Positions 12,062 through 23,945 of a DNA stretch of 64,000 nt are shown here, one piece after another; positions within the stretch are counted from its first letter, which is position 1, and every line of letters starts with the position of its first letter. A program made the translations under genes and the position numbers. Under the pieces are notes generated by a model that did not search any database, was not told the DNA's origin, and was given only the letters and a program-made list of their open reading frames with translations. The DNA lies in contig NC_056428.1 of the NCBI RefSeq assembly GCF_905147365.1, positions 11,128,001 through 11,192,000 on the forward strand, read 5' to 3'. This DNA is from Aricia agestis. Its lineage: Eukaryota; Arthropoda; Insecta; Lepidoptera; Lycaenidae.

Positions 12062-12414
12062 CTAGCTATTTGACCGAGCTTTGCTCGGTATTCGACAAAA
12101 CACGAATAAAATGACATTTTCTAGAAATGATTCCTAGCTAGATCGATTTATCGCCCCCGATACCCCCTATATACTAAATTTCATAAGATACATAATATGC
12201 ATTATATAATAATATTATGATGACTCTAGACTCTAGACTTAGAATATACCCGTCCGTTCAGCGGTATAAGCACGCCGAAATAACATATACACCACGCATT
12301 TGTAATGTTTGTAAGGATACATAAGAAATACATGACTCAAAACTGACTGTAGTTACTAGGTCATTGAACATTATATTTATGATGAATATCTAATATTTAA
12401 AGATATAAGATAGA
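12062..12414 (-). mobile_element. Non-autonomous Helitron, family H3
   Basis: On the minus strand it ends with hairpin CCGAGCAAAGCTCGG then TCAAATAGCTAG before T. The other end, TCTATCTTATATC, abuts a plus-strand T. The same 3' end and internal ATTCCTAGCTAGATCG occur at 44216, and a fragment of the body at 40770. Confidence 0.75.
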
Positions 12415-12808
12415 TGTAGAAAGTAAAGGAATCTCTCCCGGAAATATCTAACTATCCTCGGATAAGTAGGAACTTTACTTTCACAGAGTTCCTCGTGGAT
12501 TGGTGGATTGGCTTTCATAAAGACATTCTCTGAATGCTAACCATAATACCAGCCGTGGAAGTTAAGATAAAAGGATCGGTTTCAAATATAGAGCAACGAT
12601 TATGCGAAACAAAATAGACTAATACTGAGCTGGGGTCCATTTTTAACATCTCACAATATAATGTCAGACTAATTATTGTATAACGTATCCCTGTTCTCTC
12701 GTCTGTTTGTGATGTGCAAAATAAACGTTTCTTATTCTTATAGTTTTGAAATTGATCGTTACCCTGACTGATGCCTTTGAGAAGTATGGCCAACATAACT
12801 GAAGTCTA

Positions 12809-13469
12809 TCCATACTGATATTATAAATACGAAAGTATCTCTGTCTGTCTGTCTGTCTCGCTTTCACGCCAAAACTACTGAACCGATTGCAATGAAATTT
12901 TGTACACAGTTACTCTAGAGTCTGAGAAAGGACATAGGCTACATTTTGATCTGGGAAAATATCTTATTTCCATGAAAATATCGATGAAAATGAATTCGCA
13001 TTGCGCGTGGCCAGCGCTCATCCCGGATGTCCTGGGTTCGAGTCCCGCAGGCGGAACATAAAGTTTTCAATGTTCCTGTGTCTTGGATGTGTATTAAAAT
13101 AAAATTTCAAAAATCTTAAATATATTTTATGTATAATATTATAAAAAATCCAGAAATATATCGATGCAATGAACATTTTAGTGTATGGTTTAAGTTACGT
13201 AACTGTGCAGTGACGTAACCTTAAACCTATCAATGATAAATAGTTTATGGGTAAAGTTGTGTAATTGGGGGGCTAAATAAGCTTTAAAATTTGGCATAAA
13301 ATATAAAGTTTAATATAAAAAAATGAAATACTTATTGTGTGCACACTGCACAGCTGTATTGATTTAAGGGGTACCAGGGTTTTTTTATAAAAGCTTTTGA
13401 CACAAATTTTGCTGACACCGCGCGCTATAAACTAAAGTCCACGCGGACGAAGTCGCGGGCAACAGCTAG
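12809..13469 (+). mobile_element. Non-autonomous Helitron, family H1, with nested SINE
   Basis: Begins TCCATACTGATATTATAAA and ends GTCGCGGGCAACAGCTAG before T. The body matches the minus-strand copy at 8361-9017, including TTATGGGTAAAGTTGTG. A tRNA-headed SINE at about 12998-13150 interrupts it. Confidence 0.85.
12998..13150 (+). mobile_element. tRNA-derived SINE, family S2
   Basis: B box GGGTTCGAGTCCCGC, then GCGGAACATAAAGTTTTCAA and GGATGTGTATTAA. The same body appears at 55341 (+) and 62895-63050 (-). The A-box region is diverged. It is nested in Helitron H1. Confidence 0.75.
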
Positions 13470-13689
13470 TAAGAAATATGAGGCGGTGTCCTAATGTCTT
13501 TAATTTGTTAACTAAACGCATTTTGACCTTTGCTATGTTGCCTTCTTTACGCGAATTTGACAACAGGTATTATAGACCAAGCACCTTGGAAATGCTGGCT
13601 AGTGGTTCACTATTGCAGGTTTACTTTATCAATAAATAATTCAAATTAATGTAATATTGTTTTTTATTAGCTTTACAACCCGCGGTGTA

Positions 13690-13850
13690 CACTGCGGTTT
13701 ATTAGGGCAAATAAATTGTGATATTTTCCCGCAGAAAAAAGTAGCCTATGTGTTAATTTAGAGTATCAGCAAACTCCATACCAAAATTGATTAAAATCGC
13801 TTACAAACTTACAAACTTTCGCCTTTATAATATTAGTGTAAAGATCTGCT
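13690..13850 (-). mobile_element. Helitron 5'-end remnant
   Basis: AAGTAGCCTATGT and a terminal TATAATATTAGTGTA are shared with 5' ends of minus-oriented Helitrons here. No 3' end is recognisable. Confidence 0.45.
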
Positions 13851-14160
13851 GTGGCCCAAATTTCTTAGTTACATAATATTTTGTTTTAAAGCTTTCTTAG
13901 AATTTTAAAGTTTCCCTTACTTCTATATTAGTATTTTAAAGTTCCCCTTACTTCTACCGATCGACAGTATTTCTATGATGGTCACATAATATAATAAACT
14001 ACAGGTTTTTTTTTTAATTTGGTAATCCTTATTAAATCTGGTGAACCAAATAAAGATATTGCTCAACGTGAAAACGTGAAAGTTCTGAGCGCTATTTCAC
14101 GGTAGCCTAGAAGACGTAGACCACAGCGTAGACAGTAGCTCTTTTGTAATTGGATCCTAA

Positions 14161-14212
14161 AGGAGTGAGCACACTGAGACGGGCCGTGCCGGGGCTCAGC
14201 GTGCTCACTCCT
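14161..14212. mobile_element. 52-bp hairpin MITE with TAA target duplication
   Basis: Arms AGGAGTGAGCACACTGAG and its inverse (CTCAGCGTGCTCACTCCT) enclose a short GC loop. TAA flanks both sides, as for PIF/Harbinger-type MITEs. This is one of the smallest complete elements in the window, with no coding. Confidence 0.8.
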
Positions 14213-14463
14213 TAATACATCAAATTCAATTTTATTTTGTTTTATAATTGCTATTAAATGTTTCAATGGAGGTACAAACAAATGCTCGATACCTAACCTA
14301 TAATATACTACTATACCTGAAGCAGGACATGAGAAATTAAAAGCGACAAGATAAGGTAGAGAACATAATAACTATAATGTTTGCGTATATCCTATAGGAA
14401 CATACAGGCGATGTCGCAAGAATTTTTCACAATATTTTTTACAGTTTATTAAATTAATATCTA

Positions 14464-14957
14464 TCTATATATTAATACGTGAGCCAAAAACTTTGTATCC
14501 CTTTTGACGAAAAATGGGGAAACGTAGGTGAATGAAATTTGGCACAGTTATAGTTAATATGGTGAAGGAATGCATCGACCTAATATTATTTTGAAATTAT
14601 GCTTTTATCATACATTTTTTTAACAAATAAAACATTACACGCACTACAACACACACACTAGGAAAAATGACAGATTTTTGAGTGACAAGCCTATACATAC
14701 GAATTATACCTACTCTTTTATTTATGGTTGAAGTCTGTTGACAACAAGGTGACAAATTGAAAATGGATTATAGTTTTTTTTTATTGAATCTTAGATACTA
14801 TTAGACAATGCTTACACGGCCAGTCTGAGATCAGCTGAGTCCCAGAGACAAGAGTTGAAAAAAATATGATAAAGTCAATATTTTTTTACAAAATATAGGT
14901 AGTAGTCCTAATGTCGTTGAAACTAAGGTCGAATTTCGACCATTGAGCAATCTCTAG
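14464..14957 (+). mobile_element. Non-autonomous Helitron, family H2, copy 1
   Basis: Starts TCTATATATTAATACGTGAG after A. It ends with hairpin GGTCGAATTTCGACC, ten-odd bases and CTAG before T. 494 bp. Copies 2 and 3 are inverted at 26751-27244 and 55457-55939. No Rep/helicase coding. Confidence 0.9.
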
Positions 14958-15455
14958 TTAAATTAATTTTAGTATAAGTGGAGGATTACTTTTCCATTTA
15001 AAACAACTATATGGCACAACTACAATAAACGTCATAATTACTCTCTTTGAGAAGGTCGTATAATAACTTTTTTACGCTTCCATGGGAAATGAGAATCTAC
15101 TGTTGGTAACGGAAATCTGACGGAAATACAATGTATAAAAGATGTAATTATATATACAAAGTATGGCAATTAGTGAATATTAACTTTCAAACATTATAAA
15201 GTTCACTTTGCAACGCGACAAATCGACGAGTTACATTTTTAAATGAACTATTGTTAGTTGGAATAGGCAGCCCAAGACCACGAGATAGATAAAGCTGCTG
15301 CATAGTCTATCAATTCAATCTTCTTTTATTACTATACCTACTTGTATAAATGTATATTATACCTATATTTACCTAGTACTTAATAAAGACGTTCAGATTG
15401 TTTTGGCACAGTTAAAATTACATCGTATCACCTCGTCGAGTTGCAAATTGCAATA

Positions 15456-16524
15456 TCCTACTTCCTACTAATATTATAAAGTCGAAAGTTTGTTTGGATG
15501 TATGGATGTGTGGATGTATGGATATTTGTTACTCTTTCACGCAAAAACTACTGAACGGATTCTAATGAAACTTTACAATAATATAGTTTATACATCAGAA
15601 TAACACATAGGCTACAATTTTAAGCGACTTTCAAAATGGGGGAGGTGTTTTCTTATGTTTAACGATTACTCCGCAGTTTGTTAACCGATTTTGAAATTTT
15701 TCCTTTTGGTATATAGGGTATCATCCCAATTTGGTATTATATTCACAAAAGTGGTGATCTGATGATGGATCCCTAAGTAATCGAGGGAACTCCTCACAAT
15801 TTATAGGGAAACATGTGGTGACTTCGGTTTCGTGAGAAGTATTCTGAGCATATGCTACGAACAAGTAAGATTTTGCACCGAGGTACACCTGGTATACCGT
15901 GGTTCGGAAGGTGCTGAGAGAACTCCTGATTCTTTATAGATACAAGTTTGGGAATTTTGGCGTTGTTTAAAGAACGGAAAGCATATGCTACTATGCAAAT
16001 TACATTCATCATCATCACTACCATATTATACCATGCATCGTCCTATGGTTATGACTTATGAGCCTATAAAGACCCTGTTATTGGTACGTTTCATAGTCTT
16101 TTAGATCGAGACTCGAGTTTGTCAAGCGATAATTGAAAAAAATCTATACTTAATATTGCTTGAGAGTATGTTTGCTTGAACGCGCTAATCTCAGGAACTA
16201 CTGGTCCGATTTAAAAACTTATTTCACATATATTATAACAATATATTCTTATTGTTAGATAGCTAATTTATTGAGTAAGACTATAGGCTATATATTATCA
16301 CGCTAAGACTAATACGATCGAAGAAACTCAGAAAAATGTGGGGAAAAACGGGGTAAATATTAGAAATTACGAACTACTGGAGCAATTTTTGTGGCAATAT
16401 TTGGCACAGATATAGAGTAAACCAAGTGAAGGGAGTAGGGACATAAGAGCTATTTTTTATGGGAAAATGTACGGTTTCCGTGAAATTCCTAATTTACGCG
16501 GGCGAAGCCGCGCGGGACATCTAG
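15456..16524 (+). mobile_element. Non-autonomous Helitron, family H4, copy 1
   Basis: Starts TCCTACTTCCTACTAATATT after A and ends GCGAAGCCGCGCGGGACATCTAG before T, with a GC hairpin just before CTAG. 1069 bp. The second copy is at 50250-51165 inside the METTL9-like intron. An internal ATATTGC...TTTGCTTGAACGCG join suggests the family arose by fusing two elements. Confidence 0.85.
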
Positions 16525-16541
16525 TAAGTTTATATTGCACA

Positions 16542-16618
16542 ATTAAAATTGACCGACGCTAAAATCTGGATGAAATACCGCGACAAGATTTAGGGTCGGT
16601 TCGTCGGTCAATTTTAAT
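16542..16618. repeat. Inverted repeat, 17-bp arms
   Basis: ATTAAAATTGACCGACG and its exact inverse are separated by 43 bp, directly after Helitron H4 copy 1. Possible small MITE. Confidence 0.7.
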
Positions 16619-17164
16619 ATTATTTACGACACAAGCGACCTCTTACGTGAATACAATTAACCTGACATTATTCAGTTAATTATTTTACAGTACTTTTGTA
16701 ATCGTTCAACCCGGTTTCCTTAATGAAAGGTCAAAATTCATTAACTTAAGTTAATTAGCAATTACCTTGTATGTCGAATATTGTGTTCCGTTAATTAATT
16801 TAAGATACTTACTTGTAAATTAATTATTAATTCTCGAATTTGTTACATAATAGGTACCATATTTTGTTTGTCTTTATGACTATTGAACTTGATTGCCTTT
16901 TAAATTAATTTCTTCTTATTTTCATTGATTATAACTGTTATGGAAATAACGAATTAATGAAATTTATATTCAGTGATGTTTTTGCTCTACCCTTAATGTT
17001 CATATACTTTGAAGAGTATCTAGTACTTAATTGTTAACAAAATAAGTAAAGACCTAAAGACTCACTTAAATGCCTGATTACTTGAGCGCGTTTAATTGGA
17101 GTCCAGATATAACTCATTCTTTCCATAATAATTCCAGCGTGAAACATGCGTACATAATCCTTCA

Positions 17165-17530
17165 TGCTAAACCTAAGGCTTCCGAAACCTAAGGCTTCCG
17201 AGGAATGCACAAGTTTGAGCCGAGCGACAGATGCGTGCGGGTGCCAGGAATGCATGACCGATCGCCGGTGGAAAAAGCGCCAGTGAATGAAGCGATTAGC
17301 GCTCAATACACCTCATTCAGGATTAAATTGCCTCTGGTACAACACTTATGTCAATTCCACAAGGTTCAGTCTCAGAAAGTCCAGAGTAAAATAAATGTAA
17401 AGAGTCTGTAGGCACGCGGAACCGAGCGCGGCGCACGAAGCACGACGCCATTGTCTCCGAGCTTGACCCGTGCCCCGAGAAAAAGTGGGCCCCGGCAAAA
17501 ACGGGCCCCGACAATGAGCTAGCTGACGAA
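17165..17530. other. GC-richer stretch with 16-bp duplication, no gene seen
   Basis: AAACCTAAGGCTTCCG is directly repeated at about 17169-17200, followed by CpG-rich DNA to 17530. Short overlapping frames exist on both strands, but none has splice or family support. Confidence 0.4.
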
Positions 17531-17601
17531 ACTTGTCTAATTGGTTGAACGGTTTGATACTAGCCGAGAGCATTAAATTGATGACAGATTCTGTAGAGTA
17601 A

Positions 17602-17715
17602 GGGCCTGTTTTACCACTTCCTGATAAGTCCCGGATAGGCTATCCACAACTTATCTGAGAGTATGGAGTATCTGTCAGATAAGTTGTGATAAGATCAGGA
17701 AGTGGTGAAACACCC
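17602..17715. mobile_element. PIF/Harbinger-type MITE, GGGCCTGTTT family, degenerate copy
   Basis: Begins GGGCCTGTTTTACCACTTCC after TAA. The inverted end CAGGAAGTGGTGAAACAC is diverged at its tip. Better copies are at 28104 and 60469. Confidence 0.7.
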
Positions 17716-18138
17716 TCTCAATCATATATAAGTGATGCCTAGGTTTCGTACCCAAAGCACAGAAAATATTATTATATTAGTAGTACCAACCAGGGATGTT
17801 ACTAATATTCGTATCCGCATCCGCAAATGCAGAGCATCCGAATTAAATCAATGCGGATTTTCATGCGGATGCGGATGTCATACGAGTTGCGACAAGAAAG
17901 AAAAGGTTTGATTTACGAACCTCTGCGTAATTACCTTGACTCGGAAAAAGCGGCAATTTTACTATTTAATATTTATTAAATATAATGTTCCTATTTTTAA
18001 CTTCGAGTATTAATAAAAAAAGTTCGTGAAGTTAAAACAGGGGAATTAATTTAATTTAATTTTCATTTACAAATAATTCTTTCTGTATCACAAAAGTATG
18101 ATAAAACAAATTAGTAACACATATAAATAAAAATGATA

Positions 18139-18190
18139 GATCACTAATTAATATAATGAAAAAGTATTTTCATTGTATTAATTAGTGATC
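18139..18190. repeat. Hairpin, 24-bp arms
   Basis: GATCACTAATTAATATAATG... and its inverse, with one mismatch, around a 4-nt loop. It lies inside the split hAT element. Confidence 0.75.
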
Positions 18191-18212
18191 GAAGTATTAA
18201 TGCTTCGTTTAT

Positions 18213-18782
18213 CTTCACTACATATATAAAACAAAGTCGCTTTTTTGCCTTATGGTCTTTGTTCCCTTTAATCTTTAAAACTACGCAACGGATTTTGATG
18301 CGGTTTTCTTTAATAAAAAGAGTGAATAAAGAGGAAGGTTCATAAGTAAATAACATTCATTAAATAGTGGAGAAATATTGTTGATTTTGGGGTTTCTAAT
18401 GTGATGTTGTAAATAATTACATTTTTTCCGCTTACATTGCAACCGCAGGCTGAGCCCTACGACATTTATCAAAATAATGTACTAAGTATAATTATTGTAC
18501 ACTATGAAAAGGTATACAGAAAACTCCGCGATGGTATATGTCTATCTCTTATGGATATCCCACAATAATATTTTTTGTGGGATATCCATAACTTCAAATA
18601 ATAGCTACTTTTCGAAGCGATTTTAACCAATACGGCAGTAATCCTTATTCAATTAAATACTTTAAATACATTATTGATTTAATATAGATATATAACTAAT
18701 GAATCGATTTTATCATTTTTTCTGTGAGTTATATAGGTTATAATGTATTTTATACCCGTACGAAGCCGGGGTGGGTCGCTTG
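18213..18782 (+). mobile_element. Helitron-like element (TATAAAACAAAGTCGC start)
   Basis: Shares TATAAAACAAAGTCGC, GATTTTGATGCGG and the CGCTTACATTGCAA region with 51206-51590. It ends near ACGAAGCCGGGGTGGGTCGCTTG before T, a decayed form of the CTAG end at 51202. A secondary hairpin TTATGGATATCCCACAA lies at 18549-18591. Confidence 0.6.
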
Positions 18783-18785
18783 TAA

Positions 18786-19053
18786 TATATATAAAAATCT
18801 TCTGTACGTGTGTTTGTAATTGAACTCTTCCTAAACGGCTGGACCGATTCTGATAAAATTTTTTGGGTTTTAATTAATAGGTTCGAGAATGTTTTAGATT
18901 CACAATACGGTTTAAAAAATTCGTGGATAGTTAGGAAAATTAAGAATTCTTTACCACCGTAGGTATAGAATTATGTCATTACGAAATTGACAATTTAAAC
19001 TTTATAGATATGAGTTATGATTATGACGGGACGTCGTCCGTCGGGCCAGCTAA
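18786..19053 (+). mobile_element. Helitron-like element, CTAA end
   Basis: A 5' part TATATAAAAATCTTCTGTACG and an end hairpin GACGTCGTC followed by CCAGCTAA and T fit a Helitron 3' end (CTRR). The exact start is uncertain. Confidence 0.5.
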
Positions 19054-19183
19054 TATAGTATATTTATATAGGATCCGAAACATCCGCATCCGCATCCGCG
19101 GATGTGAGCCCATTATAATCCGCATCCGCATTCACATCCGCGGATGTGAAAAAATCGGGATTCGCAACATCCTGAGTACCAAC

Positions 19184-19630
19184 CCAAAGGGTAAAAACGT
19201 AACCCTATTACTAAGAAATCGTTGTCTGTCCGTCTGTCCGTCTGTCTGTCTATGTGTCTTCAGGCTGTAACTCAAGAACCGCTATAGAGCCTATACTTTT
19301 GAAATTTTAACAAATTGTGTATACCTGCTGCCGCTATAACAACAAATACTAAAAACAAAATAAATTAAATGTTTAAGGGCCCCATACAACAAACGTGATT
19401 TTTTTTGCATTTTTTTGCTCGATATCAATAGCGGCAATACATAGGCACATTGAAATATTCACGAAATACTTAGTTTCATTTGTATTTTAATAATTTATAA
19501 GTAATAAAATTTAAATATAATATGAAATAATTAAGGGGACCCCATACAAAAAACACAATTTTCAACCTATTTTTGCTCTATTGTGGTACGGAAACTTTCG
19601 TGCGCGAGTCCAACTCGCACTTGGCCGGTA
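19184..19630 (+). repeat. Dispersed repeat R2 with CTGT microsatellite
   Basis: Starts ACCCAAAGGGTAAAAACG, carries a GTCTGTCCGTC microsatellite, and ends near GAGTCCAACTCGCACTTGG. A second, shorter copy starts at 35347. Class not assigned. Confidence 0.6.
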
Positions 19631-20350
19631 TATTTTTTTAAAGAGATTTTATATTTTCAACAGCCATTTTGGTCATTTTACTCTGTGATGTCAGATGTGT
19701 CATGTGAGCCTATCAAAAGCGCTAGTGAATAGTGACAAAAATATATACCTCGGAAACCGGACATCAATCTTAATATTTTTGTGTGTTAAAAATAAAACTC
19801 TGTAATTAAAATATTTTTTTGAGATTACCTACACTTTAAAAAAATATTTATACATGTTTTATTTAACCCAATACTTCTATATAGGTAGTATTGCGATAGA
19901 ATCAGACTTGAGTATGTTTCAATTGGCGATATTCTCAGTCAGCTCCACAAAAACGCCACATAAAAGGAAACAACCCATTCAAAAACGTTTCACCAATACG
20001 TCTCGTAAAAGTGAAAGAGATGAGGACCCGCAGTCTATTATTTAAAGAAATTCAAAAGTTTTTACTCCTCAAATATGGTGAGACGTTTCATCAGGTTTTT
20101 TGGCTGAACTGCCTTAAGATTTTGCTTTGATTAAAGACAAGCGAGACTGGAATCTCGACAAAGTTACGGCTTTAGGAACATGGTTGTTTTAAGACCCTAC
20201 ATGTTTGAATTTATGTAAAGTTCATAGCTAAAACTGTACCTATTTAGTTAAGAATTTAGTATTTTTAACATCCTAGTTTTCATAATTTTATAGTGTCAGC
20301 ATACCCAGCAAGCACACAACTTGTATAATAACCAAAACAGATACAGAATT

Positions 20351-20539
20351 ATTCCCTTCCCTACCCTACCCTATTCCCTTCCCTTCCCATCCCTGCCCTC
20401 CCCTATTACCCTATTCCCTCTTAAAAGACCGGTAACGCACCTGCAGCTCTTCTGATGCTGCGAGTGTCCATGGGCGACGGAAGTTGCTTTCCATCAGGTG
20501 ACCCGTTTGCTCGTTTGCCCCCTTATTTCATTAAAAAAA
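20351..20539 (+). repeat. Poly(A)-tailed repeat R1, 5'-truncated
   Basis: Runs from a CCCTTCCCTACCC tract through GCAGCTCTTCTGATGCTGCG and CATCAGGTGACCCG to an A-run. It is shorter at the 5' end than the copy at 30368, the pattern of LINE-type 5' truncation. Confidence 0.8.
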
Positions 20540-20989
20540 TACCATCGCGGAGTTTTCTTTAGACCTTTTTAAATGTGTACAATGCGCACCCCTGCATTGG
20601 TACTTGTACTATTATCTATTCTGTGGCATTGGTAGCGCCCACTTCGAAACGGGCGTAAATCGCATTATTTTAATTTCGCCATAACTTCTAAACCAAACGT
20701 CCAATTTTAATCATTCAAAAAGCAATTATAATCTACATAAACTGTACTTAGTGATGAAATTTTTTATTTTGATAAGAATTATTAGCCTGAGTAAAATAAA
20801 TGCGTTTAAATGTAGTCCAAAAAAAAATCAAGATTATTAAAATAAAAAAATGGTTTTTGTGCCTCACTTGACATAGATAGGTATATTGTGTCGCGGACAT
20901 TTTTGTAAATATTTATAAGATCTACATTTACTTAGAAAATTGTATAGTTCTATCTTTTATAGTTTAGGCAGCGTTTTCTGGTTGTTTCC

Positions 20990-21168
20990 GAAAAACTGAA
21001 ATATCTTACATAACCCTATATTCTCCAAATAAAAAGTAGCCTATGTTACTCGTAAATAATGTAGCTTTCGAATAGTGAAAGAATTTTTAAAATCGGTCCA
21101 GTAGTTTTTGAGCCTATTCATTACAATTAAACAAACAAAGTTTACCTCTTTATAATATTAGTATAGAT
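20990..21168 (-). mobile_element. Helitron 5'-end remnant
   Basis: AAGTAGCCTATGTTAC and terminal TATAATATTAGTATAGA before T match minus-oriented Helitron starts elsewhere. Confidence 0.5.
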
Positions 21169-22153
21169 TTCTGAAGTGCTGTTATATGGCTGAACATAAT
21201 AAGTAAGTGTCTTGTATAGTGCGATACGAGCTCTGATTTTTGTAACGGGCCATATTAAAATTAACAGCACTATTATGCTATCGTCAAATGCCTAAAGCTT
21301 TAATTTTATTTGTCGCCATTGGCTTTCCTTTTCCTGTCTTACAAAAAGAATACAAGTCACTATAAGATCGCCTAAAAAGGAAATGAAATTATTTGTATTT
21401 TGTACGGATACCTTTATAAGCTACTTTATTTGTTAAACCTATTGCTAAAGGCTAGTTTTTATATTTGTTAAAACTATAGGTTATGTTTTCTAAAAAATTT
21501 ATACTGTAATAAAGTATTTTAGCGAGGACGCGTGTATTCTTTACTAATAACATGTATATTTCACCCGACAAAATGATGTGCGCATCTAATTTCACTCAAA
21601 ACAATTAGAAATAAATGCATTACTTACCCATTCAATATTAGTTGTCACATATAACACAGCATATTTTAATTAATTCAAGTCAACACAATACTTTGCACGA
21701 CCAACAGCAGTCAGCTGAATAAATATATTTTTAAAATCATTATGATTTTATTTTTTACAGAGGAAGTAAAACAGTAAGCATTGTTATGAAATTTTAATAA
21801 CAGATTGTAATTTTAAAAGCTATATATTAACTGTATTAAAGTCGCACAAAATGCCATTTGTTTATTCCTATGCTCTTATCTGACTTTATTAATGAAGTAA
21901 TATGATAATTATAATGCTATTAAATAGCCTTTATACAACTCAACGCTGTCTAAAGGGGGGCCCCAAATTTTACTTAAAAGAGTCGTATAAAAGATATATA
22001 CAGCCGATATACGATTTGGTTATAATACTTTGTACATTAACTCGTGCTATAATAAGTCTGTTATAATGGTGTTGTGTGCTTGCTGGGTAATAACATAGTT
22101 ACATTGCTTTCTTGCATTACGGCATGTATAGTGTATACTACATTACACAATAA

Positions 22154-22505
22154 CGCTCCGTGGTTCAGTGGTTAACAGAGTGGCTCATGACTCGGAGGTC
22201 GTGGGTTCGATTCCCGCATTGGAAACATGTTATTTCCAAGTTTGGTTAGGACAATGCAGGCTGATTACCTGATTGTCTGACAAGTAAGATGATCCATGCG
22301 TCGGATGGGCATGTAAAAAGTCGGTTCTGCGCCTGATCTCTCGCCAGTCGTGACGGTCTTCCGTTCCACTGTTCCGTTGGGTGGGAGAGTAAAGGAATAG
22401 AGAGTACTCTTGTGTACTGCGCATACACTTGGTCACTATAAAATTACTGCTGCGTACCTGGCCTGGTTTCAATTAAACCGGCCACCGTCACCGAAACCGG
22501 TATGG
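22154..22505 (+). mobile_element. tRNA-derived SINE, family S1, near full length
   Basis: A-box-like TGGTTCAGTGG, B box GGTTCGATTCC, then the same body as 4621-4963 (ATGTAAAAAGTCGG, CCGGCCACCGTCACCG). The tail here is not tandemly amplified. Open frames across it come from the SINE body. Confidence 0.9.
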
Positions 22506-22842
22506 TGGGTATTATTACACAATACAATATCGGAGACAACGAATGCGCGTAATTCACGCATTTCATCTCCTGTCCGTCTGTCCATCGAAGCTTCATGTGC
22601 GACGATGAAAAGCATCATTAAGTCATCTAAAATTCTTGTCTTGCGGTGTTTGTTGCTAATTAAACTCATCTGAAAATCGATTTCGATGAAAGCTTAGTAG
22701 GTATAAAAAGTGGCCAATATCGATCTCGATCGCGCTATCGAAATTTCTTTAAAAATTTGACGTTCCGAAAAAAGGTGACATTGCTTCGTCGGCTATATAA
22801 TATAGCAACGTAATGAAGCAATGTGACTTCTTTAAAGGTATC

Positions 22843-22926
22843 TATACTCCACTCGGGCTAACTTGTCGCTAGGTTTTGACAGGGAGTCATTGACCGCTAT
22901 CGACAAGTTAGCCCGAGTGGAGTATA
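22843..22926. mobile_element. Hairpin MITE, 26-bp arms
   Basis: TATACTCCACTCGGGCTAAC... and its exact inverse (22901-22926) are separated by 32 bp. No coding. A smaller imperfect inverted repeat (GTGACATTGCTTCGT) lies just upstream, about 22777-22830. Confidence 0.8.
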
Positions 22927-23269
22927 ATAATTCTTAACTCTAAACAATTACTGTAGCTACTGTTTATATTTAATTAAATTTCTATCAGGCTTTGTGCGGT
23001 GTCCGAGGGTGTAAGGCGGGGGGAATGTTCCATCCGAGCTGTATGGATCCGCAGGGATTGAGGTATTTCCATACCGGCCGCTCGTACAGAATATCCGGGA
23101 TATGCTCTCCTGCATATTGTACGATAGACCTAGGAATGGGTAGACGTGATGGATTTTAAAGCTTAAGGCACTAATATATTTTAAGCCTTTGAAGTTTAGT
23201 AACTTATTAGTTATTCACTTATAATAAGGCTAATGGCCATATGAGAAATATAACTTGTTATACTTACGC

Positions 23270-23408
23270 CTTACTCCTGAAACTGATATCGGTTTCGATT
23301 TTCTATTTCAACGGTTTTTTGACATTTTTTAGACATATTTTAGATGTCTAAAGTGTCAAAAAACCGTTGAAACCGCAAATCGAAATCGATATCAGTTTCG
23401 GGAGTAAG
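23270..23408. mobile_element. Foldback MITE, CTTACTCC family, intact
   Basis: Nearly the whole 139 bp folds on itself. CTTACTCCTGAAACTGATAT pairs with ATATCAGTTTCGGGAGTAAG, and CAACGGTTTTTTGACA pairs further in. A second copy, interrupted by about 1.4 kb, spans 37047-38592. Confidence 0.85.
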
Positions 23409-23945
23409 CCACCAGATTGTAACAAAAGGATATTTAGTATGCATATCCTTGAGGAACAAAGCGATATTTAGTATGCATATTCTTTCCTATCAAGTGTCTT
23501 ATTTACAGTGTATCAGACAAGAAAAGGAATTGAATTTCGATTAATTATTATTTGTTCTTTACATTTTTATTGGTGAGGTAGTAAGGTTCACAGATAAATG
23601 TGCTTAATAAAGCAGAATGAAAAAAAGTGAATTAATGTGGATGTAATTTAAAATAATATCTGTTGAATGATTGAATCTAGTCGCATGCAGTCACAAACCG
23701 TTTCGAGTCATTGGTCTGAAACTTCTGGAAGTCTGGACAGAGCGTAATTTTTTTTTGCACACTAGGTAATTGTCTAGAAGATGTTCAATCATAAAATATA
23801 TAATAAATTCCTTTAAAAATGTTTAATTCAAAATTAATAAAAATCATGAGAAGTAAAGTTAGCAACGGACACTGCTTTCCATTTGCATGCCATTGTAAAT
23901 TGTTATGGCAGAATGTGTGTATTATTCTTCATTCTTGCAATAATA

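Larger units (their letters stand above)
17791..19174. mobile_element. hAT-type element split by Helitron insertions
   Basis: Left end CAGGGATGTTACTAATATTC and right end (inverted) CAGGATGTTGCGAATCCCG are flanked by the exact 9-nt direct repeat AGTACCAAC (17782-17790 and 19175-19183). hAT insertions give about 8 bp. Subterminal GCATCCGC and GCGGATG repeats lie near both ends. The middle is occupied by later insertions (18139-18782 and 18786-19053). Confidence 0.75.
20304..22087. mobile_element. TIR element, CCCAGCAAGCACACAAC ends
   Basis: Ends are CCCAGCAAGCACACAAC and its exact inverse, flanked by TA on both sides. The 1784-bp interior holds a nested R1 repeat (20351-20539) and a Helitron remnant (about 20990-21168). 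No transposase is readable. A TA duplication would fit Tc1/mariner-like or other TA-targeting classes, but the assignment is open. Confidence 0.6.

Noticed and set aside
12673..12867. Open frames containing RQTDRQR
   Set aside because: Produced by the CTGT/GACA microsatellite inside Helitrons. The same peptide pattern appears at each copy.
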